Below, piece after piece: positions 1-7,776 of a stretch of DNA of 64,000 nt; the stretch's first letter is position 1; each line of letters starts with the position of its first letter. Below the pieces are notes generated by a model, which had not been told where the DNA came from, ran no database searches, and was given only the letters and a program-made list of their open reading frames with translations. Source of the DNA: Coprococcus sp. (lineage in GTDB: Bacteria > Bacillota > Clostridia > Lachnospirales > Lachnospiraceae). The stretch lies in NCBI GenBank assembly GCA_017935345.1, contig JAGBHU010000016.1:1-64000 (forward strand), in the 5' to 3' direction. The position numbers and the translations under genes were made by a program.

Positions 1-136
1 AAAAACCCCTTCAAGGGGTGGCAAAAGCGGCAAAGGCAAGATGGCTTGAACAAAGTGAAAGCCAGCGTCTTTAGGCGCTGGCCGGTAACGAGCCCTTATA
101 GGGCTAGAGCAAACCACCCGTTGGACGGGTGGTTAT
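1..136. repeat. Stack of four perfect or near-perfect hairpins
   Basis: Four stem-loops follow one another without a gene. Stem 5-10/14-19 has 6 bp and a 3-nt loop. Stem 61-69/74-82 has 9 bp including one G-T pair. Stem 91-95/101-105 has 5 bp. Stem 112-120/126-134 has 9 bp and a 5-nt loop. Only the first is next to a homopolymer run (A at 1-5, which is a T run on the - strand), so it could terminate the NfeD/SPFH transcript. The whole array is more than a terminator needs. It resembles the palindromic ends of IS200/IS605-type elements or a structured RNA, but that is inference and the left part may lie outside the window. Confidence 0.6.
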
Positions 137-151
137 GATTTATTTCGTTTT

Positions 152-1087
152 TTAGTTATTTGATTTAGCAACTTCAACAAGTGAAGATGCAAGTCCGGCA
201 ACACTCTGAATTTCAGATGGGATAATAATTTTTGTTGCCTTTCCGTCAGCGGCCTTTGCAAATGCTTCAAGACTCTTAATTGTAAGAACCTGATTGGAAG
301 GAGCTGCTTCGTTTAATGCTCTGATACCGTCGGCATTTGCCTGCTGTACAGCAAGGATAGCCTGTGCCTGACCTTCGGCTTCCTTAATGGTTGCTTCCTT
401 CTTTGCTTCGGCACGAAGTATCTGTGACTGCTTTTCTGCCTCTGCTTCAAGGATAACGGATTCTTTATGACCTTCGGCACGAAGAATGGCTGATTTCTTT
501 TCTCCTTCTGCAATCAGAATCTGCTCACGTCTTTCACGCTCTGCTTTCATCTGTTTCTCCATCGCATCCTGAATGGCAGCAGGAGGAATGATGTTCTTAA
601 GCTCAACTCTGTTTACCTTGATACCCCAAGGGTCTGTAGCCTCATCAAGTGTAGCTCTCATCTTGGTGTTGATTGTTTCTCTTGATGTAAGCGTCTGGTC
701 AAGTTCAAGGTCACCAATGATGTTACGAAGCGTAGTGGCGGTAAGATTTTCTATAGCCATGATTGGATTTTCCACACCATAGCAGAAGAGCTTTGGATCT
801 GTAATTTGGAAGAATACAACCGTATCGATTCTCATTGTTACATTATCTTTTGTAATAACCGGCTGTGGAGCAAAGTCAACAACCTGTTCCTTAAGCGTCA
901 CTCTGCGTGCTATTTTATCGATTACAGGTGCCTTCATATGAAAACCTACCGACCATGTACCGTTGTAGGTACCAAGTCTTTCAATAACGTATGCGTGTGC
1001 CTGTGGTACAATTTTGATTGTACTTAAAATGATGATTATAACAATAATCAGTAAAATAATAACGAGCCATGTAATTGGTTCTGTCAT
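152..1087 (-). CDS. SPFH/band 7 (stomatin-like) membrane protein
   Basis: A 311-aa protein of the stomatin/prohibitin/flotillin/HflK superfamily, closest in layout to E. coli QmcA. One hydrophobic segment at residues 7-25 anchors it. The SPFH domain follows (about 26-185, with the band 7 pattern around VENPIMAIENLTATTLRNII), then a long Ala/Glu/Lys-rich coiled coil (about 185-260) that supports oligomerisation. The start is set by GGGAGGT upstream of the ATG at 1085-1087. It sits 21 bp behind the NfeD gene, the classic pair in which NfeD and SPFH proteins form membrane microdomain assemblies. The exact role of this copy is not known. Confidence 0.9.
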   Translation of the reverse strand: MTEPITWLVIILLIIVIIIILSTIKIVPQAHAYVIERLGTYNGTWSVGFHMKAPVIDKIARRVTLKEQVVDFAPQPVITKDNVTMRIDTVVFFQITDPKLFCYGVENPIMAIENLTATTLRNIIGDLELDQTLTSRETINTKMRATLDEATDPWGIKVNRVELKNIIPPAAIQDAMEKQMKAERERREQILIAEGEKKSAILRAEGHKESVILEAEAEKQSQILRAEAKKEATIKEAEGQAQAILAVQQANADGIRALNEAAPSNQVLTIKSLEAFAKAADGKATKIIIPSEIQSVAGLASSLVEVAKSNN

Positions 1088-1108
1088 GTTAAAATACCTC
1101 CCTTAAAT

Positions 1109-1543
1109 TTACTCACATTTTTTAACAATTAGTTTTACACCGGAAACTTCGACGATTTCGACCTCCGTGCCTGCCTTAATAATCTCATCTGTTGTTGAGC
1201 GGGCTGACCATTCAATGCCGTTTACCTTGGCCTGCCCTGTTGCTTTGAGATTATTTATGTCACTTGATACAATAATATGTTTACCGATAATGCTTTCAAC
1301 ATTTGTCTTTTCCATTTGTTTGCTAAAAAATTTCTTCGCAACAGGTCTTGTTGTAAACAAAAGTAGTAATGATACTATTGAGAACACAAATATCTGTAAT
1401 GTAAAGGAATCGGTACACATGGCGAGTATTGTAGAAACAAGTGCACCTCCGGCAAACCATATGGTTGTAAGCCCCAGGGTTGCTATTTCGGCAATCAGGA
1501 AAACTGCAAATAATACCAACCAGAAAATAACCTGCCAGAGCAT
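1109..1543 (-). CDS. NfeD-like membrane protein
   Basis: A 144-aa short NfeD protein without the N-terminal protease domain found in long forms. Two to four hydrophobic segments fill residues 3-75 (LVLFAVFLIAEIATLGLTTIW is typical of the family). A small OB-fold domain follows at about 85-144 (GKHIIVSS, then a beta-rich tail ending VKLIVKKCE). AGAGGTG precedes the ATG. It is the first gene of a two-gene - strand operon with the SPFH protein, matching ybbJ-qmcA of E. coli. Its presumed job is to assist or stabilise the SPFH oligomer in the membrane. Confidence 0.88.
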   Translation of the reverse strand: MLWQVIFWLVLFAVFLIAEIATLGLTTIWFAGGALVSTILAMCTDSFTLQIFVFSIVSLLLLFTTRPVAKKFFSKQMEKTNVESIIGKHIIVSSDINNLKATGQAKVNGIEWSARSTTDEIIKAGTEVEIVEVSGVKLIVKKCE

Positions 1544-1639
1544 ATAAACACCTCTCTTTCATACGGGATACTTCCCATTTTGTACTTACAACCAAAATTG
1601 AGTATGCGTTTATGATTGTTTGGATATAAGTATAAATGT

Positions 1640-1668
1640 ATTTTACTATGAAAATCGTTTTACTACAA
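1640..1668 (-). promoter_or_regulatory. Candidate sigma-A promoter for nfeD-SPFH
   Basis: On the - strand TTGTAG (complement of 1663-1668) is followed after 17 nt by TAAAAT (complement of 1640-1645). It lies about 100 bp upstream of the NfeD start, in the 303-bp divergent gap at 1544-1846. That gap otherwise holds only AT-rich DNA and the promoter of the opposite gene. Confidence 0.45.
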
Positions 1669-1782
1669 TCTGTTTTTTGAACGATATATCCTCATAAAGT
1701 GCAAAATTTGAATATTAAAAAAATATTTAGATGATATACAGATATATTATGGAAATCTTAAGGAAAATAAAGCTGATTGATA

Positions 1783-1811
1783 TTGCCACATATTGAAAAA
1801 AAGGCTATAAT
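1783..1811 (+). promoter_or_regulatory. Sigma-A promoter for the AI-2E family gene
   Basis: TTGCCA (1783-1788), a 17-nt spacer and a perfect TATAAT (1806-1811). The start codon is at 1847, with GATAGGGG as the ribosome site. Confidence 0.65.
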
Positions 1812-1846
1812 TACACATGATTAGATTGAAAAGATAGGGGTTCTAT

Positions 1847-3307
1847 ATGGCAAACGAAAAGAAAAACAGAATATTAAGAGTGAGTTTTACAATTATAGCA
1901 ATTATCATTGTTTCACTTATCTTTAGCAAAATTTTAGATGAGTGGAAGGAGTTTAGGGGGATTATCAGTACGATAACAAATGCAGCCGCACCGGTAGTCT
2001 TTGGTTGCATTATAGCATTTCTGATGAATCCTATTCTTGTATTTTTTGACAGATTGTTCCATACCATTTTTCAGGACAGGCTGATAAAGGATAAAAAGAA
2101 GCTGTTTAAGGTGTCCAGAACACTTTCCGTTATTCTTACTGTTCTTGCATTTCTTGGAATTATAACAGGGCTTTTGTGGTTGGTTATTCCACAGCTTTAT
2201 GACAGTATCAGGCAGCTTTTTGACAATCTGGATGTATATTATGATAATGTTTTGAATTCCATTGATAAAATATATGATAAGTTTGAGAAATTTAATCTGC
2301 CGGAAGAAAAGGTAAAGAGCATTGTTGATGCAACTTTTGAAAAGGTTGAGGAATGGGCCAATAAAGAAGTGCTGCCAAACCTTGATAAGATTGTTACCAA
2401 TATTGGCTCAGGTGTTATTGGCGGATTAAGATTTATTTACAATTTCCTGATAGGAATTGTGGCATCCGTATATATCATGGTAAATAAAGAGTATCTGATG
2501 TCCAGAGGAAAGAAGATTATATATGCGGTATTTAAAACAAGAAATGCGAATCTTTTTATGGATGGACTCGACGTAATAAACAAAGTGTTCAGCCAGTTTA
2601 TAAACGGTAAGATTCTGGATTCCTTTATCATTGGTATTATTACTTTTATTGTTATGACAATCATTCGTATGCCGTATGCGATATTGATAAGTGTTATTAT
2701 TGGTGTGACAAATGTAATACCATTTTTTGGACCGATAATAGGAGCGATCCCATGCTTTTTTATCGTTCTTATTGCAGACCCGATTATGAGTATCATACTG
2801 CTTGTGCTGATTCTTATTATTCAGCAGTTTGACGGAAACATACTTGGGCCGAAGATTCTTGGCGATGCAACAGGCTTGTCCAGTTTCTGGGTGCTTGTTG
2901 CCGTTATAGTCGGCGGCGGCATATTTGGTTTTTATGGAATGCTTCTTGGCGTACCTGTATTTACCTGTGCTTATATGTATATTAACAGAGTTTGTACCAT
3001 TAAGTTAAAAGAAAAGACCAATGTATATAAGACTTCGGATTTCGAAAGATTAAAGAGAATCGATGAAGAAACGGGAGAGCCAATCTATAAGACTGAAGAA
3101 GAGATGGACATGCGTTTCAGAAAGAAAACGCCGGAAGAAAAACAGGCAGCGAAACGGGCAAGACTTGAACAAAAGCAGAGAAAGCATATGCTTCAGTATC
3201 CTGCATCTATCGCAGAAGCAGAGGAAACTGATGCTACTGCTACAGACGAGGAGGCAGCTGCAACGGTAGAAGAACAGCCGCAGGCTCATAAAAAGAATGA
3301 CAGATAA
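1847..3307 (+). CDS. AI-2E family transporter (TqsA/PerM-type membrane protein)
   Basis: A 486-aa polytopic protein of the AI-2 exporter/PerM family. Hydrophobic helices lie at about 12-30, 40-62, 97-118 and in a dense block from about 200 to 385. The block contains the family's conserved region around GVTNVIPFFGPIIGAIPC and the motif NILGPKILGDATGLSSFWVL. A soluble stretch with amphipathic helices separates helices 3 and 4, as usual. The last 90 residues are a charged, Glu/Ala/Gln-rich cytoplasmic tail that many homologues lack. Members have been tied to autoinducer-2 export or Na+/H+ exchange, so the substrate here is open. The gene is single, with its own promoter and terminator. Confidence 0.88.
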   Translation: MANEKKNRILRVSFTIIAIIIVSLIFSKILDEWKEFRGIISTITNAAAPVVFGCIIAFLMNPILVFFDRLFHTIFQDRLIKDKKKLFKVSRTLSVILTVLAFLGIITGLLWLVIPQLYDSIRQLFDNLDVYYDNVLNSIDKIYDKFEKFNLPEEKVKSIVDATFEKVEEWANKEVLPNLDKIVTNIGSGVIGGLRFIYNFLIGIVASVYIMVNKEYLMSRGKKIIYAVFKTRNANLFMDGLDVINKVFSQFINGKILDSFIIGIITFIVMTIIRMPYAILISVIIGVTNVIPFFGPIIGAIPCFFIVLIADPIMSIILLVLILIIQQFDGNILGPKILGDATGLSSFWVLVAVIVGGGIFGFYGMLLGVPVFTCAYMYINRVCTIKLKEKTNVYKTSDFERLKRIDEETGEPIYKTEEEMDMRFRKKTPEEKQAAKRARLEQKQRKHMLQYPASIAEAEETDATATDEEAAATVEEQPQAHKKNDR

Positions 3308-3313
3308 CATAAA

Positions 3314-3350
3314 AAAATTAAACAGATTCTAAATGAATCTGTTTAATTTT
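3314..3350. terminator. Bidirectional terminator overlapping the DUF4250 coding end
   Basis: A 16-bp perfect stem (3314-3329 with 3335-3350), 5-nt loop 3330-3334, A-rich on the left and T-rich on the right, so it can stop transcripts from both sides. The right arm is also the last seven or so codons of the opposing DUF4250 gene. Confidence 0.85.
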
Positions 3351-3514
3351 TTGTCATAAGAATAGTTAATGGCTGCCAATGCATCGATTATTCGGGACTG
3401 CTCCACATTCAGATCATCACATAAAAGTTCAAGAGAAGAATAGTTGTCTCTCAGCTTCGTGTTTACGAAGCTTAGCAGCATGATAGGCTCTTTGGGAAGT
3501 GATTGATATTCCAT
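3329..3514 (-). CDS. DUF4250 domain protein
   Basis: A 61-aa protein that I recognise as DUF4250, a small family of unknown function common in Clostridia. The diagnostic core is PIMLLSFVNTKLRDNYSSL followed by LCDDLNV and a terminal Asp/Lys-Asn-Arg-Phe pattern. It looks like a compact helical protein without membrane segments. AAGGAG precedes the ATG. The stop codon (complement of 3329-3331) falls on the terminator loop, so the coding end doubles as a terminator arm. No function can be assigned. Confidence 0.85.
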   Translation of the reverse strand: MEYQSLPKEPIMLLSFVNTKLRDNYSSLELLCDDLNVEQSRIIDALAAINYSYDKKLNRFI

Positions 3515-3582
3515 TGTAAACTCCTTTTATTTTTCATTATTGTATTGTAATATTTTTCAAAAATTGGTATATATATAATGTT

Positions 3583-3614
3583 GATGAGGTATGCACTTTG
3601 ATACAAGCCTCATC
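3583..3614 (+). other. Leader hairpin upstream of the flippase gene
   Basis: GATGAGG (3583-3589) pairs perfectly with CCTCATC (3608-3614) around an 18-nt loop. A TATAAT box stands just upstream at 3574-3579, though no good -35 is visible, so the hairpin would begin the flippase transcript. No T run follows, so it is not an ordinary terminator. The role is unknown. Confidence 0.4.
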
Positions 3615-3708
3615 GATTACCTTATTTGTAACTTATATGATAATAAAAAAATAAGCAGATTTCAATATCGAAAAGTATATAGAACAGGCAGCAGTTGGGA
3701 GATATATA

Positions 3709-5370
3709 ATGAGTAAAGAAAATGGGACAGGAAAGATAAAAAAACCATCCGGAAGGGGAAGTGACTTTGCCTTTCAGGCAGCGGTTCTTGCCGGCGCAGG
3801 GATTTTGTCGCGTGTTATAGGTTTACTATACCGGTCACCTTTGTTTCAGATTCTTGGTGATGAGGGAAATGGATATTATGGAACGGCATATAATATATAT
3901 GCTATGATTTTGATGATTGCTACCTATAGTATTCCTACCGCTGTATCTAAAATCATATCAGGCAAACTGGCGCTTGGAGAATATAAGAGTGCAAAGAGGG
4001 TATTCAGATGTGCGTTTGTATATGTTGTAATAGCCGGCGGTATAGCCGCCATTATTACATATATAGGTGCGCCTTGGTTTGTCGGAGAACATCCGAATGC
4101 AATTATCAGTTTGCGGATACTTGCACCAACCATATTCCTGTCAGGATTTTTGGCTATATTCAGAGGATATTTGCAGGCATATAATACGATGGTGCCAACA
4201 TCCATATCCCAGATACTTGAACAGATTGCAAATGCGGTAGTCAGTATTATGGCTGCTTATTTCCTGTCCAGACCTTTTGCACCGGGAACATCGGAGCATG
4301 CCAAATATGGTGCCGCCGGAAGTGCCATGGGTACAGGAGCAGGAGTGTTATGTGGAATTATATTTATTCTTCTTGCGTATACAAGTAAGCGTAAAGAGAT
4401 AGATGCGGCTATTGCACAGGATAAAACCGTAGATGTTGAATCATACGGCAAGCTGTTTAAGCAAATTATCATTATTATGACACCGATTATTGTGGCCGCA
4501 TTTGTTTACAATATTGTAGCGACTGTCGATATGAAGGTATTTTATATGATACTTGGTGACAAGGGCGTAGACAAATTAACGCAGGTAAACCTGTATGGAG
4601 TATATTCGGGACAGTTTACCGTTCTGATGAACGTGCCTGTTGCGATAGCGGCTTCTGTTGGTATTGCACTGATACCGAATATATCAGGAGCATATACAAA
4701 GGGAGATATGAAAGCTTCCAATCATTTTCTGAATGAGGCGTTGAGTATCACGATGCTGGTAACGATACCATGTGCTGTCGGTATGGGCGTTCTGGCGAAA
4801 CCGATTATGGATTTGCTGTTTAAAGGCGCTGACCCGCTTGCGGCAAAATCTCTTACGGTTGGATGTATCGCAATTGTGTTTTATTCATTATCGACAGTTA
4901 CGACAAGCGTTCTTCAGGGTATCGGAAAGGTTATGGAACCGGTAAAGAATGCTACGATAGCTTTGCTTCTTCATTTAATCTTCCTGGCGGCATTGCTGAA
5001 ATATACAAAACTGGATTTATATGCATTGATACTCGGAACGATATTTTATTCACTGCTGATGTGTATCTTTAATGCGGCTTCGGTAAGGAGATATCAAAAT
5101 GCGGGAACAGATTTCAAGAGAATATATCTGGCACCGACGATAGCGTCACTGTTTATGGGTGTTGTGGCATATGGTTCATACAAACTGATTTATATGATTC
5201 TTCCAAGTAATACGGTAAGCTTGTTTGCTGCAATTATACTGGCAATTATATTTTATGCGGTTGCGATTATAAAGGCAGGCGGTTATTCAGAAGCAGAGCT
5301 TGAAGCCTTGCCAAAGGGAGCATCAATCGTAAGACTTGCAAAAAAACTGCACTTGTTCAAGTCATTATAA
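3709..5370 (+). CDS. MurJ/SpoVB/YtgP-like polysaccharide or lipid II flippase
   Basis: A 553-aa MOP/MATE-superfamily membrane protein of the oligosaccharide flippase type. The N-terminal stretch AGILSRVIGLLYRSPLFQILG is the hallmark of the SpoVB/YtgP group. About 13-14 hydrophobic helices are spread over the whole length. Relatives flip lipid II across the membrane (YtgP/MurJ of Bacillus subtilis) or are needed for the spore cortex (SpoVB). The sequence alone does not tell these two apart. GGGAG stands before the ATG. The gene is monocistronic, with a strong terminator at 5395-5438. Confidence 0.85.
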   Translation: MSKENGTGKIKKPSGRGSDFAFQAAVLAGAGILSRVIGLLYRSPLFQILGDEGNGYYGTAYNIYAMILMIATYSIPTAVSKIISGKLALGEYKSAKRVFRCAFVYVVIAGGIAAIITYIGAPWFVGEHPNAIISLRILAPTIFLSGFLAIFRGYLQAYNTMVPTSISQILEQIANAVVSIMAAYFLSRPFAPGTSEHAKYGAAGSAMGTGAGVLCGIIFILLAYTSKRKEIDAAIAQDKTVDVESYGKLFKQIIIIMTPIIVAAFVYNIVATVDMKVFYMILGDKGVDKLTQVNLYGVYSGQFTVLMNVPVAIAASVGIALIPNISGAYTKGDMKASNHFLNEALSITMLVTIPCAVGMGVLAKPIMDLLFKGADPLAAKSLTVGCIAIVFYSLSTVTTSVLQGIGKVMEPVKNATIALLLHLIFLAALLKYTKLDLYALILGTIFYSLLMCIFNAASVRRYQNAGTDFKRIYLAPTIASLFMGVVAYGSYKLIYMILPSNTVSLFAAIILAIIFYAVAIIKAGGYSEAELEALPKGASIVRLAKKLHLFKSL

Positions 5371-5394
5371 CTTTTGTCAGGTAAACGGAAAATG

Positions 5395-5438
5395 AAAAAC
5401 TCTATGTGCTTGAGAAATCATTTACATAGAGTTTTTTT
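5395..5438 (+). terminator. Rho-independent terminator of the flippase gene
   Basis: A 13-bp stem (5395-5407 with 5424-5436), 16-nt loop, followed by a T run to 5438. Confidence 0.85.
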
Positions 5439-5487
5439 GTATTATGTAGATTTGCACAGTAATGTGAACTCCTTTGAAATACACAAT

Positions 5488-6366
5488 CTATATTTCTATC
5501 AATTCCTTCATTTTATCCATAAATTTTTTCGAAGCTTTAGAAAACGTCTTATATTTCTTCCAGACAATACGCATGCCTTCTTCCCGTTTTGGGGAAAGAG
5601 GACGGAAACAGAGAGTGCTGTTACCGGATGTATTGATGATTTTGTCAAATCCGATGGCGTAGCCTAAACCTTCTTCCACCATCAGCGAGGCATTGAAAAG
5701 CAGGTTATAGGTTGCGACGATTTCCAATTCAGATAAATCTCGTTTTAACCACGATTCGGTTGAATATTGCCTTGAGATAATCAATGGTTTATTCCATAAA
5801 TCCTCTGGGAGAATGTTCTTTTTTTCTGCCAGAGGAGAATCCTTCCGCATCAGTACACCCCAGGTATCTTTATAGGGTAAAGGGATTGAATTGTATCTTG
5901 TATGCTCCACAGAACCAAACACAATTCCAAAATCAATCAACCCTTTCTCTAATTGCTCCAGTACGAATTCGGAATTCCCGCTGGCGATATGATAATGGAT
6001 GCCGGGGTAAGTTTTATAAAGCTCCCTTGCGGTTTTTGCAATAAAACGGACTGCATCCGTTTCACCTGTGCCAATATAGACATCGCCGACAATGACCTGA
6101 TCGGAGAGGTAAATTTCTCTCTCTGTTTTTTGTACCAGATTCAAAATTTCTTCTGCCCGTTTTCTCAAGATCATCCCTTCTTCTGTGAGCGTAACTTTTC
6201 TGGAACCTTTTGTTCCACGAATTAAAAGCTGTTTTCCCAATTCTTCTTCCATCGCTTTGATCTGCGTGGAAAGTGTGGGTTGAGACAAGTGCAGTGATTT
6301 GGCCGCTCTTACAATACTTTGTTCTCTTGCTACTGCAAGAAAATATTGGAGTACACGCAATTCCAT
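5488..6366 (-). CDS. LysR-family transcriptional regulator
   Basis: A 292-aa LTTR. The winged helix-turn-helix occupies residues 1-62 (LQYFLAVAREQSIVRAAKSL, then LSQPTLSTQIKAMEEELG). An effector-binding periplasmic-protein-like domain runs from about 90 to 290. AAAGGA lies upstream of the ATG at 6364-6366. It is divergent from the 91-aa/DUF3737/lipoprotein locus, and the shared 177-bp region carries a T-N11-A site. This is the standard arrangement of an LTTR that represses itself and activates its neighbour. The inducer is not evident. Confidence 0.93.
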   Translation of the reverse strand: MELRVLQYFLAVAREQSIVRAAKSLHLSQPTLSTQIKAMEEELGKQLLIRGTKGSRKVTLTEEGMILRKRAEEILNLVQKTEREIYLSDQVIVGDVYIGTGETDAVRFIAKTARELYKTYPGIHYHIASGNSEFVLEQLEKGLIDFGIVFGSVEHTRYNSIPLPYKDTWGVLMRKDSPLAEKKNILPEDLWNKPLIISRQYSTESWLKRDLSELEIVATYNLLFNASLMVEEGLGYAIGFDKIINTSGNSTLCFRPLSPKREEGMRIVWKKYKTFSKASKKFMDKMKELIEI

Positions 6367-6402
6367 AGATGGTATCCTTTCGTTCCTTAATGTTTTAGAT
6401 AC

Positions 6403-6439
6403 AGTATAGCATGCGAATGAATAGGTTTCAATTATCGAA
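6403..6439 (-). promoter_or_regulatory. LysR promoter overlapping a T-N11-A operator
   Basis: On the - strand TTGAAA (complement of 6426-6431), a 17-nt spacer and TATACT (complement of 6403-6408) form the lysR-type promoter. The inverted repeat TTC-N7-GAA at 6427-6439 fits the T-N11-A consensus of LysR proteins and covers this -35 box. Its centre is about 60 bp upstream of the expected start of the divergent transcript, the usual activation distance. Confidence 0.6.
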
Positions 6440-6458
6440 GTGGATTGAACATAAGTAT

Positions 6459-6487
6459 TTGTTATTGTATGTGACAGGAATTATAAT
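6459..6487 (+). promoter_or_regulatory. Promoter of the 91-aa/DUF3737/lipoprotein locus
   Basis: TTGTTA (6459-6464), a 17-nt spacer and a perfect TATAAT (6482-6487), placed 20 bp from the T-N11-A site. Confidence 0.6.
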
Positions 6488-6543
6488 AGAGACAGAAAAA
6501 AGTGAAAAGCACTATCTGATTCGGAACAGATTAGTGATGGTGA

Positions 6544-6819
6544 ATGAAAATGGATACGAAGGGAATTGAGCTGGAGAGGCTGATTGAATATGGTTCAAGG
6601 GAAGCAGTCATTCAGAACCTGAAAGATGCGGGATGCGCTCAGGACATCATTGAATGCTGTGTTGTCTGTATGGAACAGGGAAAGAAGAATGAACTGCTGA
6701 AAAGGCTGGAAGAACACAGAAAAGGTCTTTTGCACAAGGTGCATGAAGAAGAAAAACATATAGACTGTCTGGATTATCTGGTTTATCAGATTAAGCGTTG
6801 TGAAAGTAAAAACGACTGA
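6544..6819 (+). CDS. Small helical protein of unknown function
   Basis: A 91-aa soluble protein, charged and predicted largely helical, with three cysteines (CCVVC and HIDCLDYL contexts). I do not recognise a characterised family. The C-terminal pattern HIDCLDYLVYQIKR resembles the dimer helix end of MerR-like regulators, but no DNA-binding domain is present. Two start codons are possible (6544 or 6550) and neither has a strong ribosome site. It is the first gene after the LysR-controlled promoter and lies 17 bp before the DUF3737 start, so it is probably co-transcribed. Confidence 0.75.
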   Translation: MKMDTKGIELERLIEYGSREAVIQNLKDAGCAQDIIECCVVCMEQGKKNELLKRLEEHRKGLLHKVHEEEKHIDCLDYLVYQIKRCESKND

Positions 6820-6836
6820 ATATGGAGGAAGATAGC

Positions 6837-7766
6837 ATGAAAGTGATTGAAAATCAGATTTTTGATATGGAACGTGCGCTTTATGGAAGTAATGGGATAC
6901 GGGTAAAAAACTGTTCCTTTGATGGACCGGCAGACGGCGAAAGTGCATTTAAGGAAGGGCAGGATATTGAGGCGGAGCATTGTTTTTTTAACCTGCGTTA
7001 TCCCTTCTGGCATGACCACGGACTGAAAATTAAAGATTCAGAGATGACGGAAAAGTGTAGGGCAGCCCTGTGGTATTCCGATTCTGTAGAGATTACGGAC
7101 AGCAGGCTGCATGGAATCAAGGCACTGCGGGAATGCAGTAATGTTCTGATTCAGAACTGTGATATTATTTCGCCGGAATTTGGCTGGTCGGTGCGTGGAA
7201 TCTGTATGGAAGCTACTACAGCAGTCAGCGAGTATTTCATGATGCGTTCGGAGAATCTGACCTTCAAAGGCGTAACCTTCAAGGGTAAATACTCCTTCCA
7301 GTATATTAAGAATGCGACCTTTGAAAATTGTGTATTTGATACGAAGGATGCGTTCTGGCATGGTGAAAATGTAACGATAAAGGACAGCATTGTGAGAGGC
7401 GAATATTTGGCATGGTATTCCGATGGTTTAACACTTGTGAACTGTAAGATTATTGGGACGCAGCCCCTTTGTTACTGCAAAAATCTGAAGCTGATTCACT
7501 GTGAGATGGTTGGTACAGACCTGGCTTTTGAAAAATCCGAAGTGGAAGCAGACGTCATCTCAAAGGTTGAGAGTATCAAAAATCCGCTGTCCGGTCAGAT
7601 TCAGGTTCCGGAGCTTAATGAGTTGATTATGGACGATCCTGATGCGAAGGGGCAGGTTTTAATTGGCGGACAGAAAAAGCAGGATGGCGGCGGTGCTGAT
7701 GCAGTCGGTACGATTGACGGGCATCCGGTATTGGAGCAGGCTTACGCAATGGGGAAAGCAATTTAG
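6837..7766 (+). CDS. DUF3737 family right-handed beta-helix protein
   Basis: About 309 aa. The start at 6837 is chosen because GGAGGAA (6824-6830) sits 6 nt before it, whereas the earlier in-frame ATG at 6822 has none. The protein is built of short repeating beta-coils (for example RVKNCSFDGPADGESAF, NLRYPFWHD, then AFWHGENVTIKDS). This is the ladder of a parallel beta-helix, and I recognise the DUF3737 family. Trp, His and Tyr recur at the same coil position. There is no signal peptide, so it is cytoplasmic. No enzyme activity is established. The last 35 residues (Gly-rich) extend beyond the typical family length. Confidence 0.87.
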   Translation: MKVIENQIFDMERALYGSNGIRVKNCSFDGPADGESAFKEGQDIEAEHCFFNLRYPFWHDHGLKIKDSEMTEKCRAALWYSDSVEITDSRLHGIKALRECSNVLIQNCDIISPEFGWSVRGICMEATTAVSEYFMMRSENLTFKGVTFKGKYSFQYIKNATFENCVFDTKDAFWHGENVTIKDSIVRGEYLAWYSDGLTLVNCKIIGTQPLCYCKNLKLIHCEMVGTDLAFEKSEVEADVISKVESIKNPLSGQIQVPELNELIMDDPDAKGQVLIGGQKKQDGGGADAVGTIDGHPVLEQAYAMGKAI

Positions 7767-7776
7767 GAGGCAGTCA

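Noticed and set aside
2437-2796. 119-codon - strand frame inside the AI-2E gene
   Set aside because: It is a mirror of hydrophobic codons of the real gene and has no ribosome site.
5374-5667. 97-codon + strand frame after the flippase gene
   Set aside because: It begins in the terminator region and runs antisense through the LysR gene. The product has no coding character.
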